Part shown: one piece after another, positions 41,646 through 51,103 of the stretch | Layout: each line of letters opens with the position of its first letter | How positions within the stretch are numbered: the first letter of the stretch is position 1 | Assembly (NCBI RefSeq): GCF_002505485.1 | Contig: NZ_DAVG01000137.1 | Span: 1-56,624, forward strand | DNA from: Methanosarcina sp. UBA5 | GTDB lineage: Archaea > Halobacteriota > Methanosarcinia > Methanosarcinales > Methanosarcinaceae | Length of the DNA: 56,624 bases | Reading direction: 5' to 3' | The notes under the pieces: model-generated | What the model saw: the letters and a program-made list of their open reading frames with translations, nothing else | Databases searched by the model: none | Told to the model about the DNA's origin: nothing | Program-made: the position numbers and the translations under genes

Positions 41646-43582
41646 GCGAAATACCTCGTAAATGTCATCAGTGTTAGTACCGCAATGAAAACATAGAGTA
41701 CATAGGTGTCCAGCTTCCCATTCTGCATTTTGGAAACCTGGGAAGAGACAAGGCTGACCGCAGAGGCTACAGGAAGATATAGACGCTCTTCAAAGAATTT
41801 AATCAGATGAATTCTGGCAGTCCCGTTCTTAAAAATGCTTTCTCTGGTATCTGAATATATTCGCGTACTGGAGATCTCAGTCCTGTAAATCTTTTTGAAA
41901 ATGACTACAAGAGGCTCCGAAAAACCTGCAGAGGTATATTCCATTGTAGGGTGCTGGGCCAGGATTCCGCATCCCCAGGTTTCTTTACTCATCCTTGCTT
42001 TCGCAGGGCCGGAATTTCGAACCGCAAGCCATACAAGCCCGCAGGCGGCTGCAAGAATCAGCCCTAGAAGCAGCATGTCTGGAATCCCAAGGTCAAAGCC
42101 GAGCAGAGCCAGAATTCTGGATGAAAACAGCCCTGAAAGGATGCAGAAAGCTGCAGGTATAGTTTCTCCTAACAACATGGGTTTTGGGACTTCGGTAGCT
42201 TCATGTGCATATTTCGTTCTTGGAAGGGCAAGGAAGGTAATTCCGAAAAGTTTCACAAAAAGAGCTGCTGCAAGCGCACTGGTAAGGGCAAAGACCGACA
42301 GAGTAATAATTAAAAGCACCTTTAGCAGAGGGTCCGGAATCGCTGAAGAATTAAAGTAAACCTGAAAAATCATTAGTTCGCTTACAAAACCGCTTGTTGG
42401 GGGAAGGCCGGCAATTGAAACCGAACCTATCAGAAAAAGAGTGGCGGTATAAGGCATACGTTTTATAAGGCCTCCGAAGGCTTCGATATTCCGTGTGCCT
42501 GTCGCATGAACCACCGAGCCTGCACCGAGAAAGAGCAAACTTTTGAAAAGAGCGTGGTTAAAAGCATGGAAGCAGGCTCCTACAAGGCTTAAGAGCGCAA
42601 GGCTTTCAACTCCTTCCAGTTTAAATATAAGATACAGGCCAATTCCTGTGAAAATGATCCCTATATTTTCTATGCTGCTGTAAGCAAGCAGCCTTTTTAT
42701 ATCGCTTTCCTTAATGGCGTAAATTACCCCCAGTATGGCTGAGAGAGTCCCTGCTATAAGGATCAATGTACCCCACCAGAGTTCTGGGGTGGCGACTGAA
42801 AGCAAAAACCGCAGGAAACCATAAATTGCAACTTTCAGCATAACGCCTGACATCAGGGCCGAAATGCTCGAAGGGGCTGCAGGATGAGCATATGGCAGCC
42901 ATTTGTGGAATGGAACAAGCCCTGCTTTGATTCCGAAACCTGTAAAGAGGCAGAGGAAAGGCAAAGTCAGGGAGCTTGTCGGATAATCCAGCTGTCCGAA
43001 TTCGGCAGAGCCCGTCAGACTAAACAGACTCATAAAACCCATAAAAAGGAAAGCTGTACTCAGGCTTGTCATTATAAAGTAGAAGAGCCCTGCTTTTTTG
43101 TTCTCTTCCGAGGTATAATCGTGGAGTACAAGCATTAAGGAAGAAAGAGACATTATTTCCCAGAAAACCAGGAAACCTACCATATTTCCTGCAAGCACGA
43201 CCATCAGCATTGAAAGGATAAAGAGGTTTGTAAGGGCTGCCTGAATATCTTTTCTGGCTTCACTTTTAGCATGCTCCACATATTCAACGGAATATATTGA
43301 AACCCCTAACGTAACGGCTGCAATCAACAGAATAAAGCCTGCTGAAAGCCTGTCTGTAGCGAGGGTGAAGTCCAACCCGGGAAGAAATCTGAAGGCTGGA
43401 AAAGAAGGCTCTTTTCCGGTGTAAAGGATGATGCCTGCAAAAATCAGTAGCAGGATCGAAGAAAGAAATGATAGGACAAAAGAAGCCTTTCTTGAATTTT
43501 TACTGTGGTACAGGAGAGGCAAGACAGTTCCGGCTATAAGAGCTATAATAGCACTATAAATGAAGGCTTCGAGCAAATTCAT
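41642..43582 (-). CDS. Antiporter-like membrane subunit (HyfB/NuoL-type)
   Basis: This is the largest membrane subunit, 646 aa, about 16 helices, of the NuoL/HyfB class. The antiporter core is at residues about 115-280: 'NMVGFLVFWEIMSLSSLMLV' holds the conserved Glu, and 'GIKAGLVPFHKWLPYAHPAAPSS' the conserved Lys/His. 'AYSSIENIGIIFTG' marks the second half. A C-terminal stretch after residue 500 includes 'WGCGILAQHPTMEYTSAGFSEPL', as in HyfB/HycC. It is the first gene of the operon, with AAGGAGTGA directly before its ATG, and overlaps the next gene by four bases. It is expected to move Na+ or H+. Confidence 0.9.
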   Translation of the reverse strand: MNLLEAFIYSAIIALIAGTVLPLLYHSKNSRKASFVLSFLSSILLLIFAGIILYTGKEPSFPAFRFLPGLDFTLATDRLSAGFILLIAAVTLGVSIYSVEYVEHAKSEARKDIQAALTNLFILSMLMVVLAGNMVGFLVFWEIMSLSSLMLVLHDYTSEENKKAGLFYFIMTSLSTAFLFMGFMSLFSLTGSAEFGQLDYPTSSLTLPFLCLFTGFGIKAGLVPFHKWLPYAHPAAPSSISALMSGVMLKVAIYGFLRFLLSVATPELWWGTLILIAGTLSAILGVIYAIKESDIKRLLAYSSIENIGIIFTGIGLYLIFKLEGVESLALLSLVGACFHAFNHALFKSLLFLGAGSVVHATGTRNIEAFGGLIKRMPYTATLFLIGSVSIAGLPPTSGFVSELMIFQVYFNSSAIPDPLLKVLLIITLSVFALTSALAAALFVKLFGITFLALPRTKYAHEATEVPKPMLLGETIPAAFCILSGLFSSRILALLGFDLGIPDMLLLGLILAAACGLVWLAVRNSGPAKARMSKETWGCGILAQHPTMEYTSAGFSEPLVVIFKKIYRTEISSTRIYSDTRESIFKNGTARIHLIKFFEERLYLPVASAVSLVSSQVSKMQNGKLDTYVLYVFIAVLTLMTFTRYFA

Positions 43583-44057
43583 TCACTCCTTAAGCCAATT
43601 AACCGTGCGTTCAGCCTTTTCATCCCGTATACCACAACACGTAAAATTATTAAAACTGTCTTTTCTATTAGAAATTATGAAAACAATCTTGTGATCCGTA
43701 TTATACATTCCACCCAAAACTTCTTTTTAGAGAGTTCTTTTTTCCCGGAAACTTTTCGCCTAATTCTTCCTAACATTACACAGATTTACATTATAAACTT
43801 TTTTGTAAACAGCGATCCATTTTCATTTTTGACACTTGCTCTCTAAAAATAGGAAGCATAGAACTTCTCAAAGTTTAATAAAAAGGCTTTTTTCCTCTCT
43901 TGAAAGGAAAAATCTTCATTTTTCACCTCATAACAGAACATATATATTAAAAATGTTGAGAATATTTTAATTGACCATGATCTTAAATGACAGTGATTGG
44001 AGAGGAAGAACGCTCTTAAAAGAGAAAAGTTTGTATAAATAGATGGTTTCAACTTTT
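43583..44057. other. Intergenic region, 475 bp, promoter side of the Ehr operon
   Basis: AT-rich. It must contain the promoter of the six-gene operon on the minus strand and the 3' end of the RibD-like gene. No gene or obvious repeat. Confidence 0.45.
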
Positions 44058-44729
44058 TTATTCTTTCAAAACCCGGTACACCAGATGTACGTATTGCTTT
44101 TCCACTATTTCGTCTCTTAAAAGTTCAAGCCGAATCCCGTTTTTTTCCAGAGTCCTGAAAAGATTTGTCCCATTCTTCCCTACAATTTCAGGGGTAAGAA
44201 TAAGGCTGATTTCTTCTACAAGTTCATGTTCGAGTAGTATACTGTTCAGCACTCCTCCACTATCCGAAACTACAAGTTCAAAACCATACTTTTCGTTTGC
44301 AATCTCCAGTGCCTGTCTGATGTTTACACGGTCTGTTCCGGTCCGTATGAAATCGTAATTTCTTTCTTTGAGGTAATTTATATAAGCTTCAGGAGTCCTT
44401 TCCGAGACCAGAACGATTGCATCTTTGCTGAATTCGGAACGCCTGAACACGTGCATTAACCCTTCAAGGATTCCCTTTGAGTCCGCGATCAACCAGTATG
44501 CCCTGGGATCATCCGGCTGGATTTCAGGCTTCATGAAGTCCGATTCTTCTTCAGGCGGAATTTTTTCGCAAAAGAACTGGGTTCCGGTTTTTGCCGTGTT
44601 CGAGCCGACTATCATGGCATCGGGCAGGTAACCGCTAAGGATTTTGTAATGAATCTCAAGATTTGCTTCGAAGCCCGTAGTGGAGCCATCGAGACTGACA
44701 CTGTTGTGAATGATTAGTTTAGGTATCAT
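44058..44729 (-). CDS. RibD C-terminal/DHFR-like reductase
   Basis: This is a 223-aa protein of the RibD C-terminal domain family (dihydrofolate-reductase-like fold). Family wording: 'LIIHNSVSLDGSTTGFEANLEIHYKI' at the N-terminus (about residues 4-29), 'DAMIVGSNTAKTG' (about 37-49), and 'VVSDSGGVLNSILLEHELVEEISLILTPEIVG' (about 160-191). NADPH-linked reduction of a pterin or riboflavin precursor (2,5-diamino-6-ribosylamino-pyrimidinone phosphate) is the usual role, but this class also includes proteins of unknown substrate. It is transcribed on its own, divergent from the ABC transporter genes. Confidence 0.78.
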   Translation of the reverse strand: MIPKLIIHNSVSLDGSTTGFEANLEIHYKILSGYLPDAMIVGSNTAKTGTQFFCEKIPPEEESDFMKPEIQPDDPRAYWLIADSKGILEGLMHVFRRSEFSKDAIVLVSERTPEAYINYLKERNYDFIRTGTDRVNIRQALEIANEKYGFELVVSDSGGVLNSILLEHELVEEISLILTPEIVGKNGTNLFRTLEKNGIRLELLRDEIVEKQYVHLVYRVLKE

Positions 44730-44886
44730 ACTATCCCCTGAATTTTTCTTATTTCCCCAATTGAATTCCTATTACCATTTTTATGCAAAATTACCACTTT
44801 ATTAAACGCTGAATCTACTTTTAATTTATTTGAAGTTTCTATTAAATATCGAATAAGTTATCTATATTGGAACGTATTTAATTTGG

Positions 44887-45798
44887 ATGCATACTTTGGA
44901 ATTTGAGAGTGTATCAAAGTCTTTCTCAGAAAGGAATGTTCTTGAGGATATCTCGTTTTCAGTGAAGCATGGCGAGATCTTCGGGCTTCTAGGGCCAAAC
45001 GGGGCAGGAAAGACAACGCTTATCAGGCTTCTTCTTGATATTATCAGACCGGACTACGGGGAAATACGTGTTTTTGGGGATTTCCTGGGCCCTGCTGCAA
45101 AAAACAGGATAGGATACCTTCCCGAAGAACGAGGATTGTATAAGAAAACAAGACTTCTGGATATGCTGGTTTATCTTGCACAGCTTAAAGGCATACCAGA
45201 AAAACAGGCTCATTTAAACGCCGAATCCCTTCTCCAATCCCTGGAATTGGATCAATACAAATATAAAAAAGTTGAAGAGCTTTCCAAAGGAATGCAGCAG
45301 AAGATCCAGTTTCTTTCTGCAATTATCCATGAACCTGAACTCGTAATCCTTGACGAACCCTTTTCCGGACTTGATCCTTTAAATACAAAGACCGTTATGG
45401 ACAGAATCCTGGGGCTCAGGGCAGCAGGAAAAACAATAGTCCTTTCCACACACATGATGGAGCAGGCCCAGACACTTTGTGACAGGATCCTTATGCTTAA
45501 TAACGGCAGGAGAGTACTTTACGGCCCTGTGGATGATATTAGGAAGGAACGTGGAAATAACTCTCTGATTGTAGAATTTGCAGAAAAAGGAGATTTGAAC
45601 GCAATTCGGGAAATTTCTGGCATAAAGAAAGTAACAGAACATGGAAAATCGGTTGAAATTTTCCCTGAGGAAGGAGTAAGCGTCCAGATTCTCCTTGAGG
45701 AGCTTGTCCGGAAAGCAAATCTCCTGCGTTTTGAAAAAACGCTTCCCTCTCTGAATGAAATCTTTATCGAAACCCTGGAGAGTGCCTCAAATGAATAG
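44887..45798 (+). CDS. ABC transporter ATP-binding protein (NatA-like)
   Basis: This is the ATPase of an ABC exporter, 303 aa. Walker A is GPNGAGKTTL (residues about 36-45), the Q-loop region GYLPEERGLYKK (about 77-88), signature ELSKGMQQKIQ (about 133), Walker B LVILDEPFSGLDP (about 151-163), and the H-loop STHMMEQ (about 189). 'EERGLYKKTRLLDML' and the C-terminal DUF4162 extension (about 215-300) are typical of NatA-like ATPases, which with NatB export Na+ or other small molecules. Its last codons overlap the permease start. Confidence 0.88.
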   Translation: MHTLEFESVSKSFSERNVLEDISFSVKHGEIFGLLGPNGAGKTTLIRLLLDIIRPDYGEIRVFGDFLGPAAKNRIGYLPEERGLYKKTRLLDMLVYLAQLKGIPEKQAHLNAESLLQSLELDQYKYKKVEELSKGMQQKIQFLSAIIHEPELVILDEPFSGLDPLNTKTVMDRILGLRAAGKTIVLSTHMMEQAQTLCDRILMLNNGRRVLYGPVDDIRKERGNNSLIVEFAEKGDLNAIREISGIKKVTEHGKSVEIFPEEGVSVQILLEELVRKANLLRFEKTLPSLNEIFIETLESASNE

Positions 45799-47041
45799 TT
45801 TTCCCGGGAAAACTTTTATTATTGCAAGACATGAGTTCCTGAAAACAATAAAGCGTAAAGAATTTCTTTTTATGACCTTCTTTTTCCCAGTCCTGTTTGC
45901 AGGAATCAGTATCCTTCCGGCAGTGCTTTCAGGCATGAACCCTGCTGAAGACCAGAAAGTAGGTTATATTGATATGACCGGCTCCTTTGGATTTCCAGAA
46001 TCAATCCAGAGCGAAGGTCTGTCTCTAGGATCCTCAGGAGCAAAAACCTCAGTTACAGAGTTTGTAATGTACAGGGAAATTTCCGATGCAAAGCAGGCCT
46101 TACAGGCAGGCCAGATTTCTTCCTATCTCGTTATTCATGAAGACTTTCTTAACACCGGAACAATAGAACTGTATAGTCTTGAAAAAGCATCTGTGTCAAA
46201 TTTTGAATTGTCTTCCAAACTCTCTGATATTGTTATTACTTCCCTCCTTAAGGACAAAGTGGATGAGCCGACTCTCAATAGAGTCCGAGATCCGGTTAAT
46301 ATAAAGTTTTATAATGTAGGAGAGAGCGGAGAGTCTTCTGAGCGGGGTATTGCTGATATTTTTGCCAGCTTTGGTCTTCCTCTTCTTACAGCTTTTCTCC
46401 TTCTCTTCAGTATTTTTTCGTCGTCCGGCTTCCTGCTTCGCGGCGTTGCCGAAGAAAAGGAAAACAGGATAATAGAGATCCTACTGTCTTCCGTAACTCC
46501 TTCCGAAATCCTTACAGGCAAGATCCTCGGGCTTGGTGCAGTCGGCCTTCTGCAAATCGGAATCTGGCTTGCAGCAGTAGTTTTCGGAAGTGGCTATGCT
46601 CTTCCTATACAAATCGAGCCTGACACTCTCCTTTTCGCTTTTATTTATTTCGTGCTTGGCTTCCTCTTTTTTGCCAGTATAATGGCAGGAATAGGAGCAG
46701 TTACTGGCTCCCTTCAGGAAAGTCAGCAGGTTGCAGGAATTTTCACTTTTGCAGCCGCATTACCCCTAATATTTATGCAGCTTATCCTTACAAACCCAGG
46801 CAGCCCATTTTCAGTCTTTCTTTCCCTCTTTCCTCTTACCTCGCCTGTAGCCATGCTTACCAGGATGGGAGCAACAACCGTGCCTATTTCTCAGATTCTT
46901 GCCAGTATCTTTATTCTGTTGATTTCAGTTCATGTTGTGATCCTACTTTCGAGCCGGCTTTTCAGGACTTATCTGCTCATGTACGGGAAAAGACCGAAAG
47001 TAAAGGAAATCTGGAAGAATATCTGGACAGGATCAAGATAA
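45791..47041 (+). CDS. ABC transporter permease (NatB-like, ABC-2 type)
   Basis: This is the membrane partner of the upstream ATPase, about 416 aa. It is an ABC-2 type permease: an N-terminal helix (residues about 28-48), a large extracytoplasmic loop (about 55-185), then five helices from about 190 to 400. 'FLLRGVAEEKENRIIEILLSSVTPSEILTGKI' is the NatB/ABC-2 signature. I start at the ATG at 45791 (MNSFPGK), which overlaps the ATPase stop by 8 nt (ATGAATAG); a longer frame from 45755 would overlap much more. Substrate unknown; homologues include Na+ exporters (NatB). Confidence 0.87.
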   Translation: MNSFPGKTFIIARHEFLKTIKRKEFLFMTFFFPVLFAGISILPAVLSGMNPAEDQKVGYIDMTGSFGFPESIQSEGLSLGSSGAKTSVTEFVMYREISDAKQALQAGQISSYLVIHEDFLNTGTIELYSLEKASVSNFELSSKLSDIVITSLLKDKVDEPTLNRVRDPVNIKFYNVGESGESSERGIADIFASFGLPLLTAFLLLFSIFSSSGFLLRGVAEEKENRIIEILLSSVTPSEILTGKILGLGAVGLLQIGIWLAAVVFGSGYALPIQIEPDTLLFAFIYFVLGFLFFASIMAGIGAVTGSLQESQQVAGIFTFAAALPLIFMQLILTNPGSPFSVFLSLFPLTSPVAMLTRMGATTVPISQILASIFILLISVHVVILLSSRLFRTYLLMYGKRPKVKEIWKNIWTGSR

Positions 47042-47752
47042 AGGAAAGGACAATAAAATGGTGCTTTTAATTGTTATGTAGAACTCTTAAACTCTTAAAT
47101 TGATTAAAAGGGTTTTTGAGCGCTTTGTCTTCAAAGGGAGCCAAATAATAAAGTCTCTTCCTACAGGATACCTTGTAAAAATATCGGAATAATAAGACCC
47201 CATTTTAGGTAAACAAAGGTGCTCAATTGATTAATATAATAACTGGTTAAATAAAATGCAATTTAATCGTTAATATTTTATAATATTAAATACATAATAT
47301 AAATTGGTTCATAAGGGAGTACTGTGAAATGGAGGAAAATGCCGGACAGCTTCAAAACTGATCCAGTAATGAACTTCATTAACATAGAACAAACCTTGTG
47401 AACCACCTGACTGATTTTGATTCAACTTTTGTTCATCAACTTTTTTGATTCAACTTTTGTTCATCAACTTTTGTTCAACGTTAAATTTACGAACAGTTCA
47501 TTTCTCAGGCTTTCTTTTACTTTCTTTTATATCCTCAGTTTTGTTCTACTCTCAGTTTTTCACTTTCACGGTGAGTCAAGCAGTTTCTCGATTCGTACAG
47601 TAATTTTGCTCTTTGCCCTAGATCAATGCAGAATATCATAGGGTTGTTGTGGTTTGGGCTGTTGTTGTTTGCTTGCCTTGGCAGCAATTTTTTCGGCATC
47701 AGACAATTTCCTATAGCAGTCTCTTTATGAGGACAGAGGAGAATTTCGAAGC
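47042..47752. other. Intergenic region, 711 bp
   Basis: It begins with the permease 3' end and is AT-rich. A short frame at 47331 (MEENAGQLQN then stop) looks like a gene remnant. A 28-bp tandem duplication lies at 47417-47472. Nothing else is recognised. Confidence 0.45.
47417..47472. repeat. 28-bp tandem duplication
   Basis: The unit TTGATTCAACTTTTGTTCATCAACTTTT (47417-47444) is repeated at once (47445-47472), followed by a partial third copy (GTTCAACG). Within each unit TTCAACTTTTG and TTCATCAACTTTT also resemble each other. Confidence 0.8.
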
Positions 47753-49324
47753 TTATGATAGTTCTGCTTGAATGCAGACTGGAGCGATATAGTTTACCAC
47801 CTGGAGAGCGATACTTTCAAGGAAGTTTCGGATACTCCAGGGAATCTTATCCACAGTATGGGAGGCAAAGTTCAGGCTGCCTACAATCTCCCCTCTGTAC
47901 TTAAGAGGGATTATAGCAACAGCTTTTATTCCTTCTCTCTTTACTGCGTCAACCGTTGTATGGGAGTAGAATTCCAGTGAGTATATGGGCTTTCCAATCA
48001 AGATTTGCCTTGCCTCCAGAGAATCTGCCTTATATCTGGAAACTTTTTCCCTAAACTCAGGGGAGATTCCCCTATATGCTACCAGGTTTATCTGGTCCAA
48101 GAGTTCATCCTTGAGATATATACACCCTGTATCGAGTTCGTTTATTTGAAGGCAGGAATCAAGAACATGGGAGAGTATTGTCTGGAGATTCCAGGTAGTA
48201 CTCAGTTCTTTTCCGAGTTCTCTCTGGATTTCAAGCATTTTCTGGGCTCCTTTTCTTTCGGTAATATCAACTACAAGGCCCTGAAGATGGGTTGCTTTTC
48301 CGTCCTTGTCTCTCTGGATAAAGGTTTTCTCTTCTACCCAGAACATTTTTCCGTCCCCTGTGAAAATTCTGTATTCAATGTCGAAAGAATCCTGTCTCTC
48401 TGCAATGTTGCGTTTGAGGGTTTCAATAACTGAGCCTATATCATCCCTGTGAATTATGCTTTTATAAGGGACTTTTCCTGAAGTAAAATCTTCTACCGTA
48501 TATCCCAATAGAGTCACATTTTCTGAGACGTACTCCGTTGGTAGATTTTCTTTGTTTTCCCACAAAAAAGCCACTGCCTGGCTGTTATTGATTATGGTTC
48601 TTAACATCTTCTGAGTTTCTAAAGACTTTCTGAGGGCTTCTTCGCTCTTCTTCCTCTCAGTTATGTCCAGCACAAGCCCTTGCAGGTGAGTCACTTCTCC
48701 GTCAGGACTCCGCTGGATAAACGTTCTCTCGTTTACCCAGTGTAGGTCTCCGGCTTTTGTAAAGATTCTATACTCTATATTGAAGTCAACTTCACCCCTT
48801 CGGATGCGGTCTTTAAGTAAATCTTTAACTCTCTTCAAGTCATCGGTATGAATGATATCTCCATACAGTACCCTGCCTGAAATAAAGTCCTCAACTGTGT
48901 ACCCAAACTGGACCACATTTTCAGAGACAAAGTCTGAAGGCCATTTTTCTTCGTTTTTCCAGAGAAATACTACCGCATGACTATTATTTACCACTGTTCT
49001 AATTATCTCCTGCATCTCAAGGACCGAAAGTAAATCCACAATCCCTATTGCCGCAATAACCTTTCCGTCCTCTGAGAGGATGGGGGAAACGGCTACGTTC
49101 CTACCCAGATATGTGCCTTCCTTAGGCACTCTGCGTATGGTCTCGCCTGTCCTGAGCACCTCTTCGAGTACAGGGCCTGTATATTCTCTGTCAAGGATTT
49201 TACCATTCTCCAGGCGAAGTCCCCTTCGCTTGAGGCTGCGGATAGTAGTTGGAAGCCCAATAAGGGAATGCACTGCAACAGCTATTGATTCAAGTTCCTC
49301 AGATCCTGCATCTTCAGATATCAA
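47753..49324 (-). CDS. DUF2111-PAS-PAS-GAF sensory protein without kinase
   Basis: This is a cytoplasmic signal-sensing protein, 523 aa. An N-terminal DUF2111 domain (residues about 8-105, 'IAVAVHSLIGLPTTIRSL', 'LGRNVAVSPILSEDGKVIAAIGIVDLL') is followed by two similar PAS-PAC units (about 110-235 and 238-360, each closing with 'HLQGLVxDITERK') and a GAF domain (about 375-515). Methanosarcina relatives usually end with a histidine kinase domain; here the protein stops after GAF, so it must signal through a partner or is truncated. The start is TTG at 49324; upstream no ATG is in frame, so the start is uncertain. Confidence 0.8.
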   Translation of the reverse strand: MISEDAGSEELESIAVAVHSLIGLPTTIRSLKRRGLRLENGKILDREYTGPVLEEVLRTGETIRRVPKEGTYLGRNVAVSPILSEDGKVIAAIGIVDLLSVLEMQEIIRTVVNNSHAVVFLWKNEEKWPSDFVSENVVQFGYTVEDFISGRVLYGDIIHTDDLKRVKDLLKDRIRRGEVDFNIEYRIFTKAGDLHWVNERTFIQRSPDGEVTHLQGLVLDITERKKSEEALRKSLETQKMLRTIINNSQAVAFLWENKENLPTEYVSENVTLLGYTVEDFTSGKVPYKSIIHRDDIGSVIETLKRNIAERQDSFDIEYRIFTGDGKMFWVEEKTFIQRDKDGKATHLQGLVVDITERKGAQKMLEIQRELGKELSTTWNLQTILSHVLDSCLQINELDTGCIYLKDELLDQINLVAYRGISPEFREKVSRYKADSLEARQILIGKPIYSLEFYSHTTVDAVKREGIKAVAIIPLKYRGEIVGSLNFASHTVDKIPWSIRNFLESIALQVVNYIAPVCIQAELS

Positions 49325-49790
49325 AGAAGTAATTTTTCCACCCCCAGAAAAATCCTGATCTAATTCTTTAAACTAAAAAGCAGAAGAGTTTCAACAGGAC
49401 GAAACTAAAAACTAAACCTTTCATACATCCTTTTTTCCTTATCTTAATTCCTTTTTTAACGGTTATATAATTATTCTTAATTTTATTATTTATATAATTG
49501 AGATTTTTCCCAAACTTCTAGATTCCAATTCCCTTTGAGACGGTTCTTTTCTGGTTTCTCTTTCTGGTCTGGATCCAGATTCCTCAGCGAGTGTGGTTTC
49601 CTAACCGGCGCGAAAACGTAACAGTTGCAGGTAATTTTGATATATGTTAGCAGACCAGTTAAATACTATACTTCATGTGATATTTTCAGCTAGGTCAAAG
49701 GCAATAATCTGGGTCTGTTTTCGCAGGAATTCTTCAGGTTAAAGGTTGAATTTATACTAGTTTGGTTCGAACATCAAGAGTGTTTAAATC
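49325..49790. other. Divergent intergenic region, 466 bp
   Basis: Between the PAS-GAF protein (minus) and the flavoprotein (plus). AT-rich blocks near 49455-49500 (TTTATATAATTG) could serve as promoters. No gene. Confidence 0.45.
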
Positions 49791-50582
49791 ATGAAAATCT
49801 TGGTTATAATGGGAAGCCCGCGGAAAGGCAACACATACAAAGCTGTGAAGAAAATCGAAAAATTCATGCAGTCTCTAGGTGATGTTGAATTTGAGTATCT
49901 TATGCTCAAAGACGCAAATCTATCGCAGTGCCGCGGTTGTTATATGTGTATTATGGAAGGAGAAGATCACTGCCCCCTTAAAGAAGAATCTTCGGTTCTT
50001 GAGCAAAAGATGCACGCTGCCGATGGTGTCATTTTTGCTACTCCGGTCTATGTTATGAATGTTTCTGGGTCCATGAAGACTTTCATTGACCATTTCGCTT
50101 ATGTTTGTCATCGCCCTCGTTTTTTCGATAAAAAGGCCCTTCTTCTCTCTACCACAGGCTCTCTGGGTCTTAAGAGAGTTCTTGATTACCTCAAATTTAT
50201 AGTTGGTACATGGGGTTTTGAGGTATCTCATAGTGTTGGCCTTGTAATTCCTGCAAGACAAATCTCGAAGAGGAACGAACAGGAGAATGACCGGAAACTT
50301 GAGAAAGCTGCACTTATATTTTACAATTCCATTATGAAAAAACGTCATTCTCCTGAGCTCATAGATGTACTGGCATTTCATTTTCAAAAGGTGAGTTTTG
50401 GTAAGCCTGGGTACACTGCTCCTGCTGACTATGCGTACTGGAAAGAAAAAGGCTGGCTCAATCCAAAAGCAAAATATTATGTGGATGTACCGGTTAATCC
50501 TGTTTACAACGCTATCGGCTTGATCTCCGAACAGATAATGAAAAGGAAAATGCGAAAGGAAATGGCCGAACTAAGAAAATAA
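49791..50582 (+). CDS. Iron-sulfur flavoprotein (Isf-like, flavodoxin fold)
   Basis: This is a flavodoxin-fold reductase, 263 aa. The FMN phosphate loop is 'MGSPRKGNTYKAV' (residues about 7-19). The compact cluster motif of iron-sulfur flavoproteins, CxxCxxCx6C, appears as CRGCYMCIMEGEDHC (about 47-61), and 'FATPVYVMNVSGSMKTFIDH' is the usual FMN-binding loop. In Methanosarcina, Isf accepts electrons from ferredoxin and reduces O2 or peroxide. The C-terminal part (about 190-263) is longer than in Isf and contains 'YWKEKGWLNPKAKYYVDVPV', seen in a group of uncharacterised relatives. It is a single gene with its own promoter. Confidence 0.83.
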   Translation: MKILVIMGSPRKGNTYKAVKKIEKFMQSLGDVEFEYLMLKDANLSQCRGCYMCIMEGEDHCPLKEESSVLEQKMHAADGVIFATPVYVMNVSGSMKTFIDHFAYVCHRPRFFDKKALLLSTTGSLGLKRVLDYLKFIVGTWGFEVSHSVGLVIPARQISKRNEQENDRKLEKAALIFYNSIMKKRHSPELIDVLAFHFQKVSFGKPGYTAPADYAYWKEKGWLNPKAKYYVDVPVNPVYNAIGLISEQIMKRKMRKEMAELRK

Positions 50583-51103
50583 ATTCCTTTTTTAAATCAG
50601 TCTTCAATTTTTACTTTATACATAAGCTGATCCCAAAACCAACTTTATTCCTAAAATAGTAGATTTTTTGAACTGTTTTCATGATTAGAAGCTCAAGCAG
50701 TAATTGCAAATTCGAGATCTCAAGAAGCAATTTTGAGTTTTGGGATCAGCTCCATAATAATTAGATAATAGTCCTGAGCGTCCTATTAACTGCCTGGCCT
50801 CTAATGGCCTAGTTAACTCGATAGGCTACTAGATGGCTGATTCTGCAAATCTTGGAGCTCCTGTTGGCTATAAGATTTGACAGCCTTAAACCCAGATCTT
50901 TTATGTAAAAATCATGGATTAAGCTACATTTTAAAAAATTTAACAAAGCCATAAAGTTTGGATGGGTGTTATGGCATTTCACTTCTATCATGTTTTAATT
51001 CTAGAGCCTATCTTGGGAACTGTTAATGATGAAGGTAAAATGGCTTCTTAGATGAGCCTTAATCTAAGATGCCAGGGCTTAAGCAATGAGGTACAAAATC
51101 AAG
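50583..51103. other. Intergenic region, 521 bp
   Basis: Contains the MITE-like element at 50625-50751. No gene is seen in the remainder. Confidence 0.5.
50625..50751. mobile_element. MITE-like element with 15-bp perfect terminal inverted repeats
   Basis: AGCTGATCCCAAAAC (50625-50639) and its exact reverse complement GTTTTGGGATCAGCT (50737-50751) bound a 127-bp AT-rich segment without coding capacity. Size and perfect ends fit a miniature inverted-repeat element mobilised by a full-length IS elsewhere. Short CATA-like flanks are seen on both sides, but a target duplication is not clear. Confidence 0.6.

Noticed and set aside
47417..47641. Plus-strand 74-codon frame
   Set aside because: It begins in the 28-bp duplication and has low-complexity, phenylalanine-rich content without a ribosome site.
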